Shown: positions 1 to 8,818, numbered from the stretch's first letter. The stretch: 64,000 nt of DNA from Parashewanella hymeniacidonis (GCF_016900895.1 NZ_JAFEUN010000006.1:1-64000), one strand, 5' to 3'. The notes: a model not told the origin generated them from the sequence alone. Program-made: numbers and translations.

Positions 1-208
1 GACATATGCAATGGTTGCATCAATATCAATGCCACTAACTTTCAAAATAAGCTACAACTCAATGAATGATATCAACAGCATGACATGATGATTAGATCGG
101 TCAAATGATCGTGAAAAATAGTGTGTTGAGTGCAGGTATTTTGTTCATTTAACTTTCAGAGTGCTGAATAGTTACAGCAAAAGGTTGATACAATTCAATT
201 TAGTACAA

Positions 209-1189
209 CTAAAACTTCACAACAATTTTTCCAACTGTACGTTTTTCTCTAAGTTGTTTTAAAGCGGCGGGAGCATCCTCAACTGAAATTATTTTGAGTT
301 GAGGTACCTGTATTCGACCTGTATTAACAAGATGTGTAAAGCGCCTTCCTGATTTTAAAATACTCTTTCGCCCCTTATCACCATGAGTATGACCGGAACC
401 CAAGCTCACTTGATGGAAGCTTAGACCTCTACCAAATGAATCGTTATATTCTGAAGGCCTAATTGTTGATACCAGTTCGAGCATATGTCCTTCGTAATCA
501 AGAGCATTTGCGCATAAAATATCATTATCACCACCAACACAATCCATTGATGCGTGAACTCCTTTTCCGTCTGTAAGTTCAAGCACTTTTTCTAATACAT
601 CATTACGATAATCAACGGTATGGTCGGCGCCTAGGCTTAACGCATATTCGTGATTTTTGCTTGAACAAGTCGTAATAATATTATCGACACAAAAGTGACT
701 GGCTAATTGCAACGCAAAACCACCGACACCGCCAGAACCACCCGTTAATAAAAAGCTTTTACGAATATCAATATGAAGCTTATCAACCAGAGCATGCATG
801 GCTGTCCAACCCGCACATGGTGTTGCCGCTGCAACTTCAGGAGCGACAATTGGGTGTTCAACAAGTGTGCGGCTGTCGTGAACTGCGTACTCAGCGAATG
901 CGCCATGTTTGCGCCGCATATCACCATGGTAAAGCACTCGATCGCCTACTTTCCACTCTGTCACAGATGATCCGACTTGAGTTATTTCACCTGCTACATC
1001 AAGCCCAGGGACAAAATCATCATCCATATCCTCAACCATTCCATGCCAAAAATTAATTTTAGCATCAACCGGATTTAAGCCAGCCGCCAGCACTTTAACG
1101 ACCACGTCATATTCAGTTTCAATTGTGGGAATGGGTAGGTTTTTAAGAGTAAACTCATCTGATTTTTTTTGATAGACAATCGCTTTCAT
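209..1189 (-). CDS. Zinc-independent medium-chain dehydrogenase/quinone oxidoreductase family protein
   Basis: This 326-residue protein has the full length and layout of an MDR-superfamily NAD(P)H-dependent quinone oxidoreductase. A GroES-like N-terminal domain (about residues 25-110, with GLNPVDAKI and the PGLDVAGEI signature) is followed by a Rossmann domain carrying the glycine-rich GGSGGVGG loop at residues 150-157. The catalytic and structural zinc cysteines of alcohol dehydrogenases are absent, so a zinc-independent reductase of quinones or alkenals is likely. The substrate cannot be read from the sequence. The gene stands alone on the minus strand, 138 bp downstream of the pdsO-like gene, and starts at an ATG giving MKAIVYQ, the usual start of the family. 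The family call is firm and the substrate is unknown. Confidence 0.85.
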   Translation of the reverse strand: MKAIVYQKKSDEFTLKNLPIPTIETEYDVVVKVLAAGLNPVDAKINFWHGMVEDMDDDFVPGLDVAGEITQVGSSVTEWKVGDRVLYHGDMRRKHGAFAEYAVHDSRTLVEHPIVAPEVAAATPCAGWTAMHALVDKLHIDIRKSFLLTGGSGGVGGFALQLASHFCVDNIITTCSSKNHEYALSLGADHTVDYRNDVLEKVLELTDGKGVHASMDCVGGDNDILCANALDYEGHMLELVSTIRPSEYNDSFGRGLSFHQVSLGSGHTHGDKGRKSILKSGRRFTHLVNTGRIQVPQLKIISVEDAPAALKQLREKRTVGKIVVKF

Positions 1190-1262
1190 ACTTCATGGAA
1201 ATTAAATAGAGTTTATTTAAACATACGCTTTTTAGAGTTTTTTTCAAATCAAATACAAGAAT

Positions 1263-1292
1263 AAAGCTCGAATAAGGGGAGACTCGAGCTTT
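1263..1292 (-). terminator. Stem-loop terminator after the pdsO-like gene
   Basis: A perfect 9-bp inverted repeat (AAAGCTCGA / TCGAGCTTT) with a 12-nt loop lies 36 bp beyond the stop of the pdsO-like gene. Read on the minus strand it runs into a short T-rich tail, as expected for a rho-independent terminator of moderate strength. Confidence 0.6.
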
Positions 1293-1327
1293 ACCACTGG
1301 AAGGATTAAGTACCTAATTGGTAACCT

Positions 1328-2074
1328 TTAATTTTTGGCCATAACTCTTTCTTCAGCTTCTGGTGCGATTTTTAAGGTTACTCTTCGATCGAAAAAGTTA
1401 TCCTCTAATGTAGCTTCGGCAGACAGCGGGGCTGTGTCGCCATAAGCTTGAGTTGTTAAACGATTATCTTCGATGCCACTTTTTACAAGGTAATCCTTCA
1501 CTTGATGCATGCGTTTTTCAGATAATTGTTGGTTGAACTCACTGCTGCCTGTTCTGTCAGCGTAACCAGACAAATCAAGTTTCAAGCTTGGTGAAGATTT
1601 CATAACTTGTGCCACCTCATCCAGTTGGGTTTGGAAAATCGGCTCTATTTCAGCTGAGCCAGTCTTAAACTGTACATTCATCCCAAGAGCTAATTCATTT
1701 AATTTAACTTGATCAGCCTGGCTCAAATGCATAAGTTTTTTCTGACTGATGCTGTATCTATGCGCAAGATCATCATACTTTTCACTTTTATGCGTCAGCC
1801 GTGCAAGCCTCTCTTGCTGTTCCGAAATTTTAGCCTGTTGCATATCTAGCTTTGAATCATCAGCGACGCTTTTTCCTACTACACCACCAGTAAAGGCTCC
1901 AATAACCGCACCAACAGGTCCACCGACTACGGCTCCGAGCACAAGGCCTGAGCCAAAACCGATCAGTTGCTCATTTTCACCATGCTTTTTATCTTGGTCT
2001 GCTGACTGAGCAAAAGTGTTTGATGAAACTAAAAGGCTGCTGATTACAATTGTTGTGATTGCTAACTTTTTCAT
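1328..2074 (-). CDS. pdsO: OmpA-family periplasmic/outer-membrane protein, PdsO-like
   Basis: This 248-residue protein begins with a Sec signal peptide that probably ends at the TFA-Q site near residue 22. A glycine-zipper segment (about 36-68, GSGLVLGAVVGGPVGAVIGAF) follows, then a coiled-coil linker (75-115) and a C-terminal OmpA peptidoglycan-binding domain (125-245, with GYADRTG and NQQLSEKR). This order is that of PdsO, the OmpA-like partner in proteobacterial dedicated sortase systems. The identification is supported by a matching response regulator and kinase 1.9 kb away. A clear AGGAG ribosome-binding site precedes the ATG. It probably links the outer membrane or periplasm to peptidoglycan. 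A generic OmpA-domain protein is the alternative if the neighbouring regulators are not PdsR/PdsS. Confidence 0.72.
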   Translation of the reverse strand: MKKLAITTIVISSLLVSSNTFAQSADQDKKHGENEQLIGFGSGLVLGAVVGGPVGAVIGAFTGGVVGKSVADDSKLDMQQAKISEQQERLARLTHKSEKYDDLAHRYSISQKKLMHLSQADQVKLNELALGMNVQFKTGSAEIEPIFQTQLDEVAQVMKSSPSLKLDLSGYADRTGSSEFNQQLSEKRMHQVKDYLVKSGIEDNRLTTQAYGDTAPLSAEATLEDNFFDRRVTLKIAPEAEERVMAKN

Positions 2075-2394
2075 TTTGAACTCCTAGTTCTTATGTTGAA
2101 TCTTTAAATTCGTTTGCTGTATAAGTACCTGACCATACGTTTCTTAAGATTTTATTGTGCCCAGTTTTAGCTCTCTACGGCGTTGCAACTCCAGTTACAG
2201 AGCTACGGCTATGCGCCCTACATTGCGCTTTGTATAGCACCGAAGCTGAACACAATAATTTTCAAAGAACTTATCGTCAGGTACTTATCGTTTCGATGAA
2301 GCTATTAAAGCAACAGAATTTGGCGTATTTCAGGAGCAAAAAAGGCAAAGTGAAGAACAAATGTGGCTAAAAAGTGGCAATCGTTTAATTATCC
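2075..2394. other. Intergenic stretch with possible gene remnant
   Basis: No convincing gene is seen in these 320 bp. The plus strand is open for a 71-codon frame (2155-2370) with no good ribosome-binding site. Its first half, which reads LYGVATPVTELRL, resembles the product of a repetitive element rather than a protein. A second plus-strand frame, from about 2247 into the next gene, reads SSGTYRFDEAIKATEFG and then QMWLKSGNRL and looks protein-like, so a decayed gene is possible. The stretch ends with the first copy of the 24-bp repeat. Confidence 0.35.
2358..2381 (+). repeat. 24-bp direct repeat, copy 1 (TGGC-N7-TGGC)
   Basis: Identical at 22 of 24 positions to the copy at 3858-3881, exactly 1,500 bp away. 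The core is TGGC repeated with an 11-bp period (2364 and 2375), a spacing typical of tandem half-sites for OmpR-type regulators. The two copies flank the unrecognised 455-residue gene. Confidence 0.6.
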
Positions 2395-3762
2395 TTAGCC
2401 ACGAAGTGTCATTCCTAGAAGTGGAATCACATCCTCTGAATAATCTCTGAGTTTAAAAAATTTTACTACTTTCCATTCCGAGATATTTAACTCGGGAATC
2501 ATAGGTACTAAAGTTAAATAACTCGTTGGTCCTCTGCGGTACATTGAACAAACACTAACATGCACGTTAAATATTTTTTGTTCACCCAATTTTGCACCGC
2601 TGATACAAAGCGGGCACCTATAAGCTATGGGATCTATTTGATTTAGATTTACGAGTAAACCGATTCTTGGACTTGAAATAGGCTTGTACGCCCTTACCCC
2701 AACAATGCTCGGCTGTATTAATGGCATTGTGTTGTCGGTTCGTGAGGGTTCATATTTAACAGGCATAACTTGAAAATGAGATACTTGAAGTCGATCTTCA
2801 TCCATGTATTCCAATGGGGGGCTTGTATTATCTAAGTGTACATCTGTTCCGGATGAAATTAACTCACCAGTGCCTTCATCAGTTTGATTTTGAGAAGCCT
2901 CCTGTTCATCTTCAGCTAAGGAAGTAGAACTATTTTTATCTTCAACCGCTCTATCCTCACTATTACTTAAGGCTTCTTCAAATTTAAAAGCCTCCCCTAG
3001 TGCTTCTAACCAGTTAATTTTTGCTAATAGATGAATAAACTTTTGCGATCTCACATCAACAATTTGGCTTGTCTCCATTAGTTCAAGGCAAGATTCCACT
3101 TCAAATTTTAGCCGTTCATCCTTTAAATAATATTGCCAATGTTCAGGGTTACCGTCTACTTTTTCACTCTCTTTAAGCAGCTCTAACAATGATATTTCTT
3201 CTTCTTTAAATACAGGTAATTCACACAGTTTTTCTTCTGTGTCTTTAGTAATTTCTATTACTCTCTCTTCACATTTCAACGTGTAAGGGACGAATGCAAT
3301 TTGTGTTTTTTTTCTACAACTGTAATCGACAACCAGTAAACATAAGATTGATTGCTCTTCTTTATTTGTCATCAGCTCGACAACAAAACAATGTCTTGAT
3401 GATGGGAAAAGATCTCTTAACCTATCTCTTAATTTAATAAGCTCGGTTTCATCACTTGGGTTAAAATAGACATTATTTATCGCCAGTGTCCTAGCGACAC
3501 TTTCCTCAGATTGATTAACCGAGTAAGAAATTGGTTGCAATCTGTTTTCATCTAAAACTTCTTTTGTAAAAATAAACGCTTTATCTGATCGCTTAAAAAA
3601 TCTTTCCCATAAGCTTCCAATTGGCTTTTTTGATGCTTTTTGAAAAACTTCATAATCATTTAATCTTTCCATTTCAACTTTTTTATGGGCAGGCAAAGCC
3701 TCAACATCAATTGCGATAAATTGAGTGTAATTTCGACTTGTTGAACTTAAACTTTCAGCCAT
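2395..3762 (-). CDS. Unrecognised 455-residue cytoplasmic protein
   Basis: I do not recognise this protein. It has no signal peptide or membrane segment. An N-terminal domain (about 1-225) is rich in charged helices and strands. An acidic, low-complexity linker (about 255-320, many E, D, S and T) follows. The C-terminal domain of about 120 residues contains a CPLC motif near residue 378 and then beta-rich sequence. A PilZ-like C-terminal domain was considered, but the RxxxR...D/NxSxxG signature is not visible. It lies between pdsO-like and pdsR-like genes, is read away from the latter, and is bracketed by two copies of a 24-bp repeat. It may belong to the same regulatory group or be a later insertion. 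The ribosome-binding site is weak. Confidence 0.75.
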   Translation of the reverse strand: MAESLSSTSRNYTQFIAIDVEALPAHKKVEMERLNDYEVFQKASKKPIGSLWERFFKRSDKAFIFTKEVLDENRLQPISYSVNQSEESVARTLAINNVYFNPSDETELIKLRDRLRDLFPSSRHCFVVELMTNKEEQSILCLLVVDYSCRKKTQIAFVPYTLKCEERVIEITKDTEEKLCELPVFKEEEISLLELLKESEKVDGNPEHWQYYLKDERLKFEVESCLELMETSQIVDVRSQKFIHLLAKINWLEALGEAFKFEEALSNSEDRAVEDKNSSTSLAEDEQEASQNQTDEGTGELISSGTDVHLDNTSPPLEYMDEDRLQVSHFQVMPVKYEPSRTDNTMPLIQPSIVGVRAYKPISSPRIGLLVNLNQIDPIAYRCPLCISGAKLGEQKIFNVHVSVCSMYRRGPTSYLTLVPMIPELNISEWKVVKFFKLRDYSEDVIPLLGMTLRG

Positions 3763-3857
3763 AAAATAAAATTGTACTTAACCTGCGATATAAAATAACA
3801 ACTAATGATGACTACATTGGATGCATTAACATAATTTAATTCTGTCAATTGGATGAT

Positions 3858-3881
3858 CAAATGTGGCGAAAAAATGGCAAT
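3858..3881 (+). repeat. 24-bp direct repeat, copy 2, upstream of the response regulator
   Basis: Second copy of the TGGC-N7-TGGC element (TGGC at 3864 and 3875), centred about 85 bp before the response-regulator start. Its position and 11-bp period would suit an autoregulatory binding site for the encoded OmpR-family regulator. A duplication scar is the alternative. Confidence 0.55.
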
Positions 3882-3953
3882 TAACGCTTTGTTATGAATT
3901 TTCAAATTGATTTGGGTATAGTTTGCTACATATAGAACTACGACGTATTGAAA

Positions 3954-4643
3954 ATGAAAAGAATTGCCATAGTTGAAGATGAAGCAATCATTCGAGAAAA
4001 CTATAAAGAGCTACTAGAAAGCCACGGTTATCAAGTTCAAGGCTTCGCTAATAGAAAGCAAGCGGTTGAAGCGTTCAATATCCGCTTACCTGATATAGCC
4101 ATTATTGACATCGGACTTGAAGATGAGCTCGATGGAGGCTTCTTGTTATGCCAAAGTTTGAGAGCGCAATCTGCCACACTTCCAATCATCTTCTTAACGG
4201 CGCGTGACAGTGACTTTGATGTCGTGAGTGGACTGCGTTTAGGTGCTGATGATTATTTAAGTAAAGACACCAGCTTCCCACATCTACTCGCAAGAATAGC
4301 GGCACTGTTTCGAAGATCTGAAGCTGCATCCCAACCTGCCCAAACAGAAACAATAAGGCATCATCAACTGTTAATTGATGTAGATAAAATGCAAGTTTTC
4401 TGGGCCGAACAGCTTATTGAGTTGACTGTTACTGAATTTTGGATGGTTTATGCTTTAGCAAAAAGGCCTGGCCATGTTCGTAGCCGTAATGATTTAATGT
4501 CAGACGCTAAGATTTATGTTGATGACAGTACGATTACCTCCCACATTAAACGAGTACGAAAAAAGTTTATAAAAAGTGACTCAAAGTTTGACTGTATCAA
4601 TACAGTTTATGGAATGGGTTATCGATGGGATCAATCTTCATGA
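3954..4643 (+). CDS. pdsR: OmpR-family response regulator of the dedicated sortase system (PdsR-like)
   Basis: This response regulator has a receiver domain (acidic pair in VEDE, phospho-acceptor Asp near residue 52 in IIDIGLED, conserved Lys in YLSKD) and a C-terminal OmpR/PhoB winged-helix domain (about 133-227, ending in NTVYGMGYRW). The unusual IGLEDELDGGFLLC stretch after the phospho-acceptor is typical of the proteobacterial dedicated sortase response regulators. It should accept phosphate from the kinase encoded directly downstream, whose probable start overlaps its stop as ATGA. The ATG at 3954 gives MKRIAIVEDE, the usual family start; an in-frame TTG at 3948 would add two residues. 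No strong Shine-Dalgarno sequence is visible. Confidence 0.82.
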   Translation: MKRIAIVEDEAIIRENYKELLESHGYQVQGFANRKQAVEAFNIRLPDIAIIDIGLEDELDGGFLLCQSLRAQSATLPIIFLTARDSDFDVVSGLRLGADDYLSKDTSFPHLLARIAALFRRSEAASQPAQTETIRHHQLLIDVDKMQVFWAEQLIELTVTEFWMVYALAKRPGHVRSRNDLMSDAKIYVDDSTITSHIKRVRKKFIKSDSKFDCINTVYGMGYRWDQSS

Positions 4644-6811
4644 TCCGTTTTAAAAAATTACTTCATCCCAGAATCAGTATCAGAACCAAGCTTTTTATCA
4701 TCGTTATCTTTTTTGCTGTGCTCCCTTGGTTTGGGTACCGATACCTTTGGGAAATTGATAATTATCTAAAACTCAGCCAACAACATTCGTTAACGTCAAC
4801 AAGTCAGGCCGTTGCAACCGCTTTACATCAACGCCCTACTCTATTTTCTCAACTGAACAGAAATTTAGTCCAACAAAGAGAAAAGGATTTCTATAATTAC
4901 TCATTAAAACAGGCCGTCTTTGAAGGTTCAATCGACAAGTTACTGCTGACGGGAAAAGACAAATTTAAATACTTTTCGTCCAGCTTCATTACTTACAAAA
5001 CCAAAACAGTAAAAAAAGAAGATTATGCAATTAACGCCATGATTGGAAACTTTGATACTGATTCATACCTAGTTTTATCCGTAAAAACACCGAGTATCTC
5101 AACACAAGCAAAAGGCAGTTTTCGTTTCGATGTTGGCGACCACTTGATCATTGCAACAACAGATAAGAATGAGAATCTTAAACGCTTTATCGTCTCAATA
5201 AATCAAAATAAATCACTTAATTTAGCATTACTTCCAACGAACCCAGCGATGATCGTTCCTCAAACATTGCAATCTGACTACCAAGGTTTTTGGCGTGAGA
5301 CGCCTATTGGCTTTGATTTAGTGTTGAGCATTCCCTCAAAAGAATTGGGCGATAAGTTTTCATTCTCGGCGTATTTTGCAAATAAAAACAACCCAACTGA
5401 AAGCAACGCTGTCTTGGCATCAAGTCCGATAAATTCAGTTCATAACTTAGGAAATTTAAACAAACCTTCAGAAACCATCGAGTCTGTTGTCAACGCTTTA
5501 AGCTACACAGAAGCCAGAATTTGGGTATTAAACAGTGTCGGTCAAGTGCTCGCTTCTGGAGGCAGTATTCATGATGCACAAAACAGCTGGAATACTGCAA
5601 CCAATATTAAAAAATCAGAAAATTATTTAAGTGCTATGCTTGCCCCACTCTTCCGATTATTCGAGCAAAATACTGACACCAATTTTGTGGACCCATTCAA
5701 CAACGCTACTCACATTGACTCACCAATCGTGAACCGTGCCATGAGTGGATTTACAATAAGTGAGAAGTATTATACTCCCGATAACAAAGCTGAAATTTTG
5801 GCATCAGCAACCCCGATTTGGCAACAGAATAATGTTGTCGGCGTTGTGATAGCAGAACAATCAACAATGGGAATTAGAGCATTACGTAACAATGCGATGC
5901 AATCTTTACTCAATACGGTATTTATCGTATTACTGCTCGCTAGCGCCGCCATTATACTTTTTGCTTCTAACATTTCAAACCGGATAACTCGGCTCAGAAA
6001 CGACGCTAAAGATGCCGTTGATCATAAAGGAAAGTTCAACGATTTCACCTACCAATCTCAGACTCAAGACGAAATTGGTGATTTAGGTCGCAGCTTCCAA
6101 GAGGTACTTCAACAACTTGGGCAATATAACCTTTATCTTGAAAAAATGAGCTCACGGCTCGGACATGAACTCAGAACACCAATTACAGTAGTTCGTTCAT
6201 CACTTGAGCACATTCAACTCACAGGCTCAAACCCACAAGCAGATAAATACATCGTTAGAGCACAAGAAGGTTTAAAAAGATTAAGTCTAATTCTCAACAG
6301 TATGACAGAAGCTTCCCGTATTGAATCCAGCCTACAAAACGAAAATAGAGAAGTGTTCAATTTAAGCGAGGTCGTAAACGGTTTAGTAGAAGGATATCAA
6401 TTGGGATTTCCTGACTCTCTCTTTACGCTAACCAATAATACAAAAGTTGTTTATGTAGATGGTGTTCCCGAATATTTCGCACAATTATTAGACAAGCTCA
6501 TATCCAATGCGATAGACTTCTCAACATCTAGACGTCCAATAGAGATTTCCGTAACTCAGGATTCTGATGCCGTTATTGTTTCAGTCACTAATGAAGGGCC
6601 AAAATTACCTCTTGGAATGGAAAACGAAATCTTTAGCTCACTCATTTCGATAAGAGAGAATAACTCAAATTCCCCCCCCCATTTAGGGTTCGGATTGTAT
6701 ATCGCTAAATTAATTGCCGAATTTCATAATGGCAGTATTTCAGCTAAAAATAGAACTGATGTTGACGGAGTTTTAGTTACCGTTTTGTTCCCAAAATATA
6801 GAGAATCATAA
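4640..6811 (+). CDS. pdsS: Sensor histidine kinase of the dedicated sortase system (PdsS-like)
   Basis: An inner-membrane sensor kinase of about 723 residues. It has a transmembrane helix near residues 15-33, a large periplasmic sensor region (35-420), a second transmembrane helix (about 425-445), a HAMP-type linker, a dimerisation domain with the phosphorylated His near 509 (RLGHELRTP), and a HATPase domain with an N box (KLISNAIDFS, about 620) and a glycine box (HLGFGLYIAK, about 681). The pairing with the adjacent regulator and the long extracytoplasmic region match the sortase-system kinase family. An ATG at 4640 overlaps the regulator stop as ATGA and is preferred over the in-frame ATG at 4625. 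A run of nine C lies inside the ATP-binding region. The stop codon overlaps metC. Confidence 0.82.
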   Translation: MIRFKKLLHPRISIRTKLFIIVIFFAVLPWFGYRYLWEIDNYLKLSQQHSLTSTSQAVATALHQRPTLFSQLNRNLVQQREKDFYNYSLKQAVFEGSIDKLLLTGKDKFKYFSSSFITYKTKTVKKEDYAINAMIGNFDTDSYLVLSVKTPSISTQAKGSFRFDVGDHLIIATTDKNENLKRFIVSINQNKSLNLALLPTNPAMIVPQTLQSDYQGFWRETPIGFDLVLSIPSKELGDKFSFSAYFANKNNPTESNAVLASSPINSVHNLGNLNKPSETIESVVNALSYTEARIWVLNSVGQVLASGGSIHDAQNSWNTATNIKKSENYLSAMLAPLFRLFEQNTDTNFVDPFNNATHIDSPIVNRAMSGFTISEKYYTPDNKAEILASATPIWQQNNVVGVVIAEQSTMGIRALRNNAMQSLLNTVFIVLLLASAAIILFASNISNRITRLRNDAKDAVDHKGKFNDFTYQSQTQDEIGDLGRSFQEVLQQLGQYNLYLEKMSSRLGHELRTPITVVRSSLEHIQLTGSNPQADKYIVRAQEGLKRLSLILNSMTEASRIESSLQNENREVFNLSEVVNGLVEGYQLGFPDSLFTLTNNTKVVYVDGVPEYFAQLLDKLISNAIDFSTSRRPIEISVTQDSDAVIVSVTNEGPKLPLGMENEIFSSLISIRENNSNSPPHLGFGLYIAKLIAEFHNGSISAKNRTDVDGVLVTVLFPKYRES
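6672..6680 (+). repeat. Poly-C tract of nine inside the kinase gene
   Basis: Nine consecutive C residues encode the end of Ser, two Pro and the start of His just before the kinase glycine box. In a 38% G+C genome such a run is uncommon. Slippage here would truncate or shift the last 45 codons of the kinase and disturb the overlap with metC. Confidence 0.8.
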
Positions 6812-7986
6812 TGACAAAAGAAAAGCACACTAAACAAACGAAAATTATCACTTCTGGTCGAAACAAAGACTGGAATAAAGGTGTGGTTAATACGCCTGTA
6901 TATCGTGCCTCGACTGTGCTTTTTGATACTCTAGACGAAATGTATAACGCCGTTAAAAATGGTTCTGAGAATAAACTCGCTTATGGGCGCCGAGGAACCC
7001 CAACTCAATTCGCTCTTCAAGAAGCGATTGCTGAATTAGAAGGCGGTCATGCCACTGCGTTGTACCCTTCTGGTGCAGCTGCTATTAGCTGTGCTTTATT
7101 ATCTTTTTTATCTGCGGGTGATCATCTACTAATGGTGGATAGTGTCTATGAACCAACAAGGCATTTCTGCGAAACAATTCTTAAAGATTTTGGTGTAGAA
7201 ACGACTTACTACGACCCTATGATTGGCTCCGCTATAGGTACATTAATTCAACCCAATACAAAAATTTTATTTTTAGAATCTCCCGGCTCTTTGACGATGG
7301 AAGTTCAAGATGTTCCAACGCTTTGTAAAATTGCTCACCAATATAACATCCTCACGTTTTTAGATAATACTTGGGCATCACCTATCAATTGTCGTCCCTT
7401 TGAACTTGGTATTGATGTTTCAATTCAAGCTGCGACTAAATACATTGTTGGTCACTCAGACGTGATGATGGGAACAGCAACAACAACTGAGACGTTATGG
7501 CCACAGCTAAAAGCTCGATCTTATGCGCTTGGTCAATGTGTATCGCCTGACGATGCTTATTTAGCTCACCGTGGTTTAAGAACTTTAGCCGTAAGAATGA
7601 ATCAACATGAACGCAGTGCGAGCGAAGTAGCTACTTGGCTACAAAAAAGGCCTGAAGTGGATCATATTCGCCACCCCGCTTTCGAATCTTGTCCAGGACA
7701 TGAGTTTTTTAAACGTGACTTTTCCGCTTCAAATGGATTGTTTTCTTTTGTATTAACAGGAGTGTCGAAAACTCAATTAAAGCACTTTGTTGAAGGTATG
7801 ACGCTATTCAAAATGGGCTTCTCTTGGGGCGGTTATGAAAGCCTAATCATCCCTGCTTTTAATTTATCGAAAATTCGCTCTGCAACACCATGGCCAAAAA
7901 ATAGCTTTGTTGTTCGATTACATATTGGTTTGGAAGACCCTAGAGACTTAATTGCCGACTTAGAAGCTGCTTTCAGTCGATTATAA
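6811..7986 (+). CDS. metC: Cystathionine beta-lyase
   Basis: A 391-residue PLP enzyme of the Cys/Met metabolism family that cleaves cystathionine to homocysteine, ammonia and pyruvate in methionine synthesis. Visible features are YGRRGTPTQ near residue 50, the phosphate-binding GHATALYPSGAAA segment near residue 90, the FLDNTWASP cofactor-binding motif, and the Schiff-base Lys in AATKYIVGHSD near residue 210, the same position as in E. coli MetC. FSWGGYESL near the C terminus is diagnostic of beta-lyases rather than gamma-synthases. Its ATG shares one base with the kinase stop (TAATG), implying translational coupling to a two-component operon, an odd setting for a housekeeping enzyme. Confidence 0.92.
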   Translation: MTKEKHTKQTKIITSGRNKDWNKGVVNTPVYRASTVLFDTLDEMYNAVKNGSENKLAYGRRGTPTQFALQEAIAELEGGHATALYPSGAAAISCALLSFLSAGDHLLMVDSVYEPTRHFCETILKDFGVETTYYDPMIGSAIGTLIQPNTKILFLESPGSLTMEVQDVPTLCKIAHQYNILTFLDNTWASPINCRPFELGIDVSIQAATKYIVGHSDVMMGTATTTETLWPQLKARSYALGQCVSPDDAYLAHRGLRTLAVRMNQHERSASEVATWLQKRPEVDHIRHPAFESCPGHEFFKRDFSASNGLFSFVLTGVSKTQLKHFVEGMTLFKMGFSWGGYESLIIPAFNLSKIRSATPWPKNSFVVRLHIGLEDPRDLIADLEAAFSRL

Positions 7987-8084
7987 ATTAGAAAGTTCTA
8001 ATCAACAGAAGTTTGATCAATATCAGAATGCTTTAACGTTCATTTTGTAAAAATAACAATGTTATAGCTTATGAGGTTGTTAAA

Positions 8085-8225
8085 ATGGAATGGATACTCT
8101 GGGCAACAAAAGAAAATCCACTTGTTGGCTTATCAATCGGACTCATTCTTTTTGTATTTCTTTTTTTGTTAAAGCCTGCTGTAATGTGGTTCTACAGTAA
8201 AAAAAATATTGGCAAGGATAGCTAA
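8085..8225 (+). CDS. 46-residue single-pass membrane peptide
   Basis: A small ORF with a good GAGG ribosome-binding site eight bases before its ATG. It encodes a short N-terminal segment, one hydrophobic helix (about residues 13-30, GLSIGLILFVFLFLLK) and a basic tail (SKKNIGKD), so an N-out/C-in inner-membrane peptide is likely. It ends 23 bp before the pilin-like gene and may be cotranscribed with it. I do not recognise the family. Confidence 0.55.
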   Translation: MEWILWATKENPLVGLSIGLILFVFLFLLKPAVMWFYSKKNIGKDS

Positions 8226-8248
8226 ATAACGTTTATTTGAGGTTAGAT

Positions 8249-8818
8249 TTGTCAATACGTGGTTTTACTCTAATCGAGTTAGTCGTAGTCACTTTGATAC
8301 TCGGTACTTTAAGTGTAACCGCACTCCCAAAACTTGTTTCTATCAATTATGATGCGGGTTACTCCACAGCTAAACATGCATTAAAACAATTTGAAGTCGG
8401 TGCTTTGCATTTCAGGTATAAATGCATTTCTGCAGGGCTTTTAGGAATTAATTATAAAAATAGTGATCCTGGAAATGCCGAATTTGTCCGTAAAATTCAT
8501 GAAGCCGGACTTTTAAGTCGGCCTAGCGGTCATAAAAACTGCTTTCCCGAAGCTGAAATAAATGATGGAAGAATAAACAGTTCAACCGACTGTCGAGTTA
8601 CATTTAATGCGGTTGTTGATACTGAACTGAATGTCGTAAATTATGACCAATCAGTATCAAACTCAAACGGAGATATCATTGCGCAGTACGCAGGAAGAAC
8701 AAGCCAATGCAATTTTTATTATAAAAAAGGATTTGAGAACTTACCTGATTCCAAAGTTCCTCACCTTTTTTATAATGCTAAAAACGGAAGCTTTACTCTA
8801 CTAGGTTTCCCTGAATAA
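8249..8818 (+). CDS. Type IV pilin-like protein with prepilin leader
   Basis: The N terminus carries a class III prepilin signal: a very short leader ending in RG, then FTLIELVVV with Glu at +5 and a hydrophobic helix to about residue 30. The leader would be cut by prepilin peptidase after Gly and the mature protein assembled into a pilus or pseudopilus. The rest (about 160 residues) has four or more Cys that could form the usual C-terminal disulfide loops, and resembles MSHA-type minor pilins. No assembly genes are nearby, so it is an orphan subunit. TTG at 8249 is preferred as the start: a GAGG lies six bases before it and it gives a five-residue leader. The TTG at 8237 lacks such a site. 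Confidence 0.75.
   Translation: MSIRGFTLIELVVVTLILGTLSVTALPKLVSINYDAGYSTAKHALKQFEVGALHFRYKCISAGLLGINYKNSDPGNAEFVRKIHEAGLLSRPSGHKNCFPEAEINDGRINSSTDCRVTFNAVVDTELNVVNYDQSVSNSNGDIIAQYAGRTSQCNFYYKKGFENLPDSKVPHLFYNAKNGSFTLLGFPE

Noticed and set aside
1-208. Possible fragment of a gene at the left edge
   Set aside because: Stops occur in all frames within a short distance and no family is recognisable.
2155-2370. 71-codon plus-strand ORF upstream of the pdsO-like gene
   Set aside because: No good start signal and a composition like that of a repetitive element; described only as an intergenic stretch.
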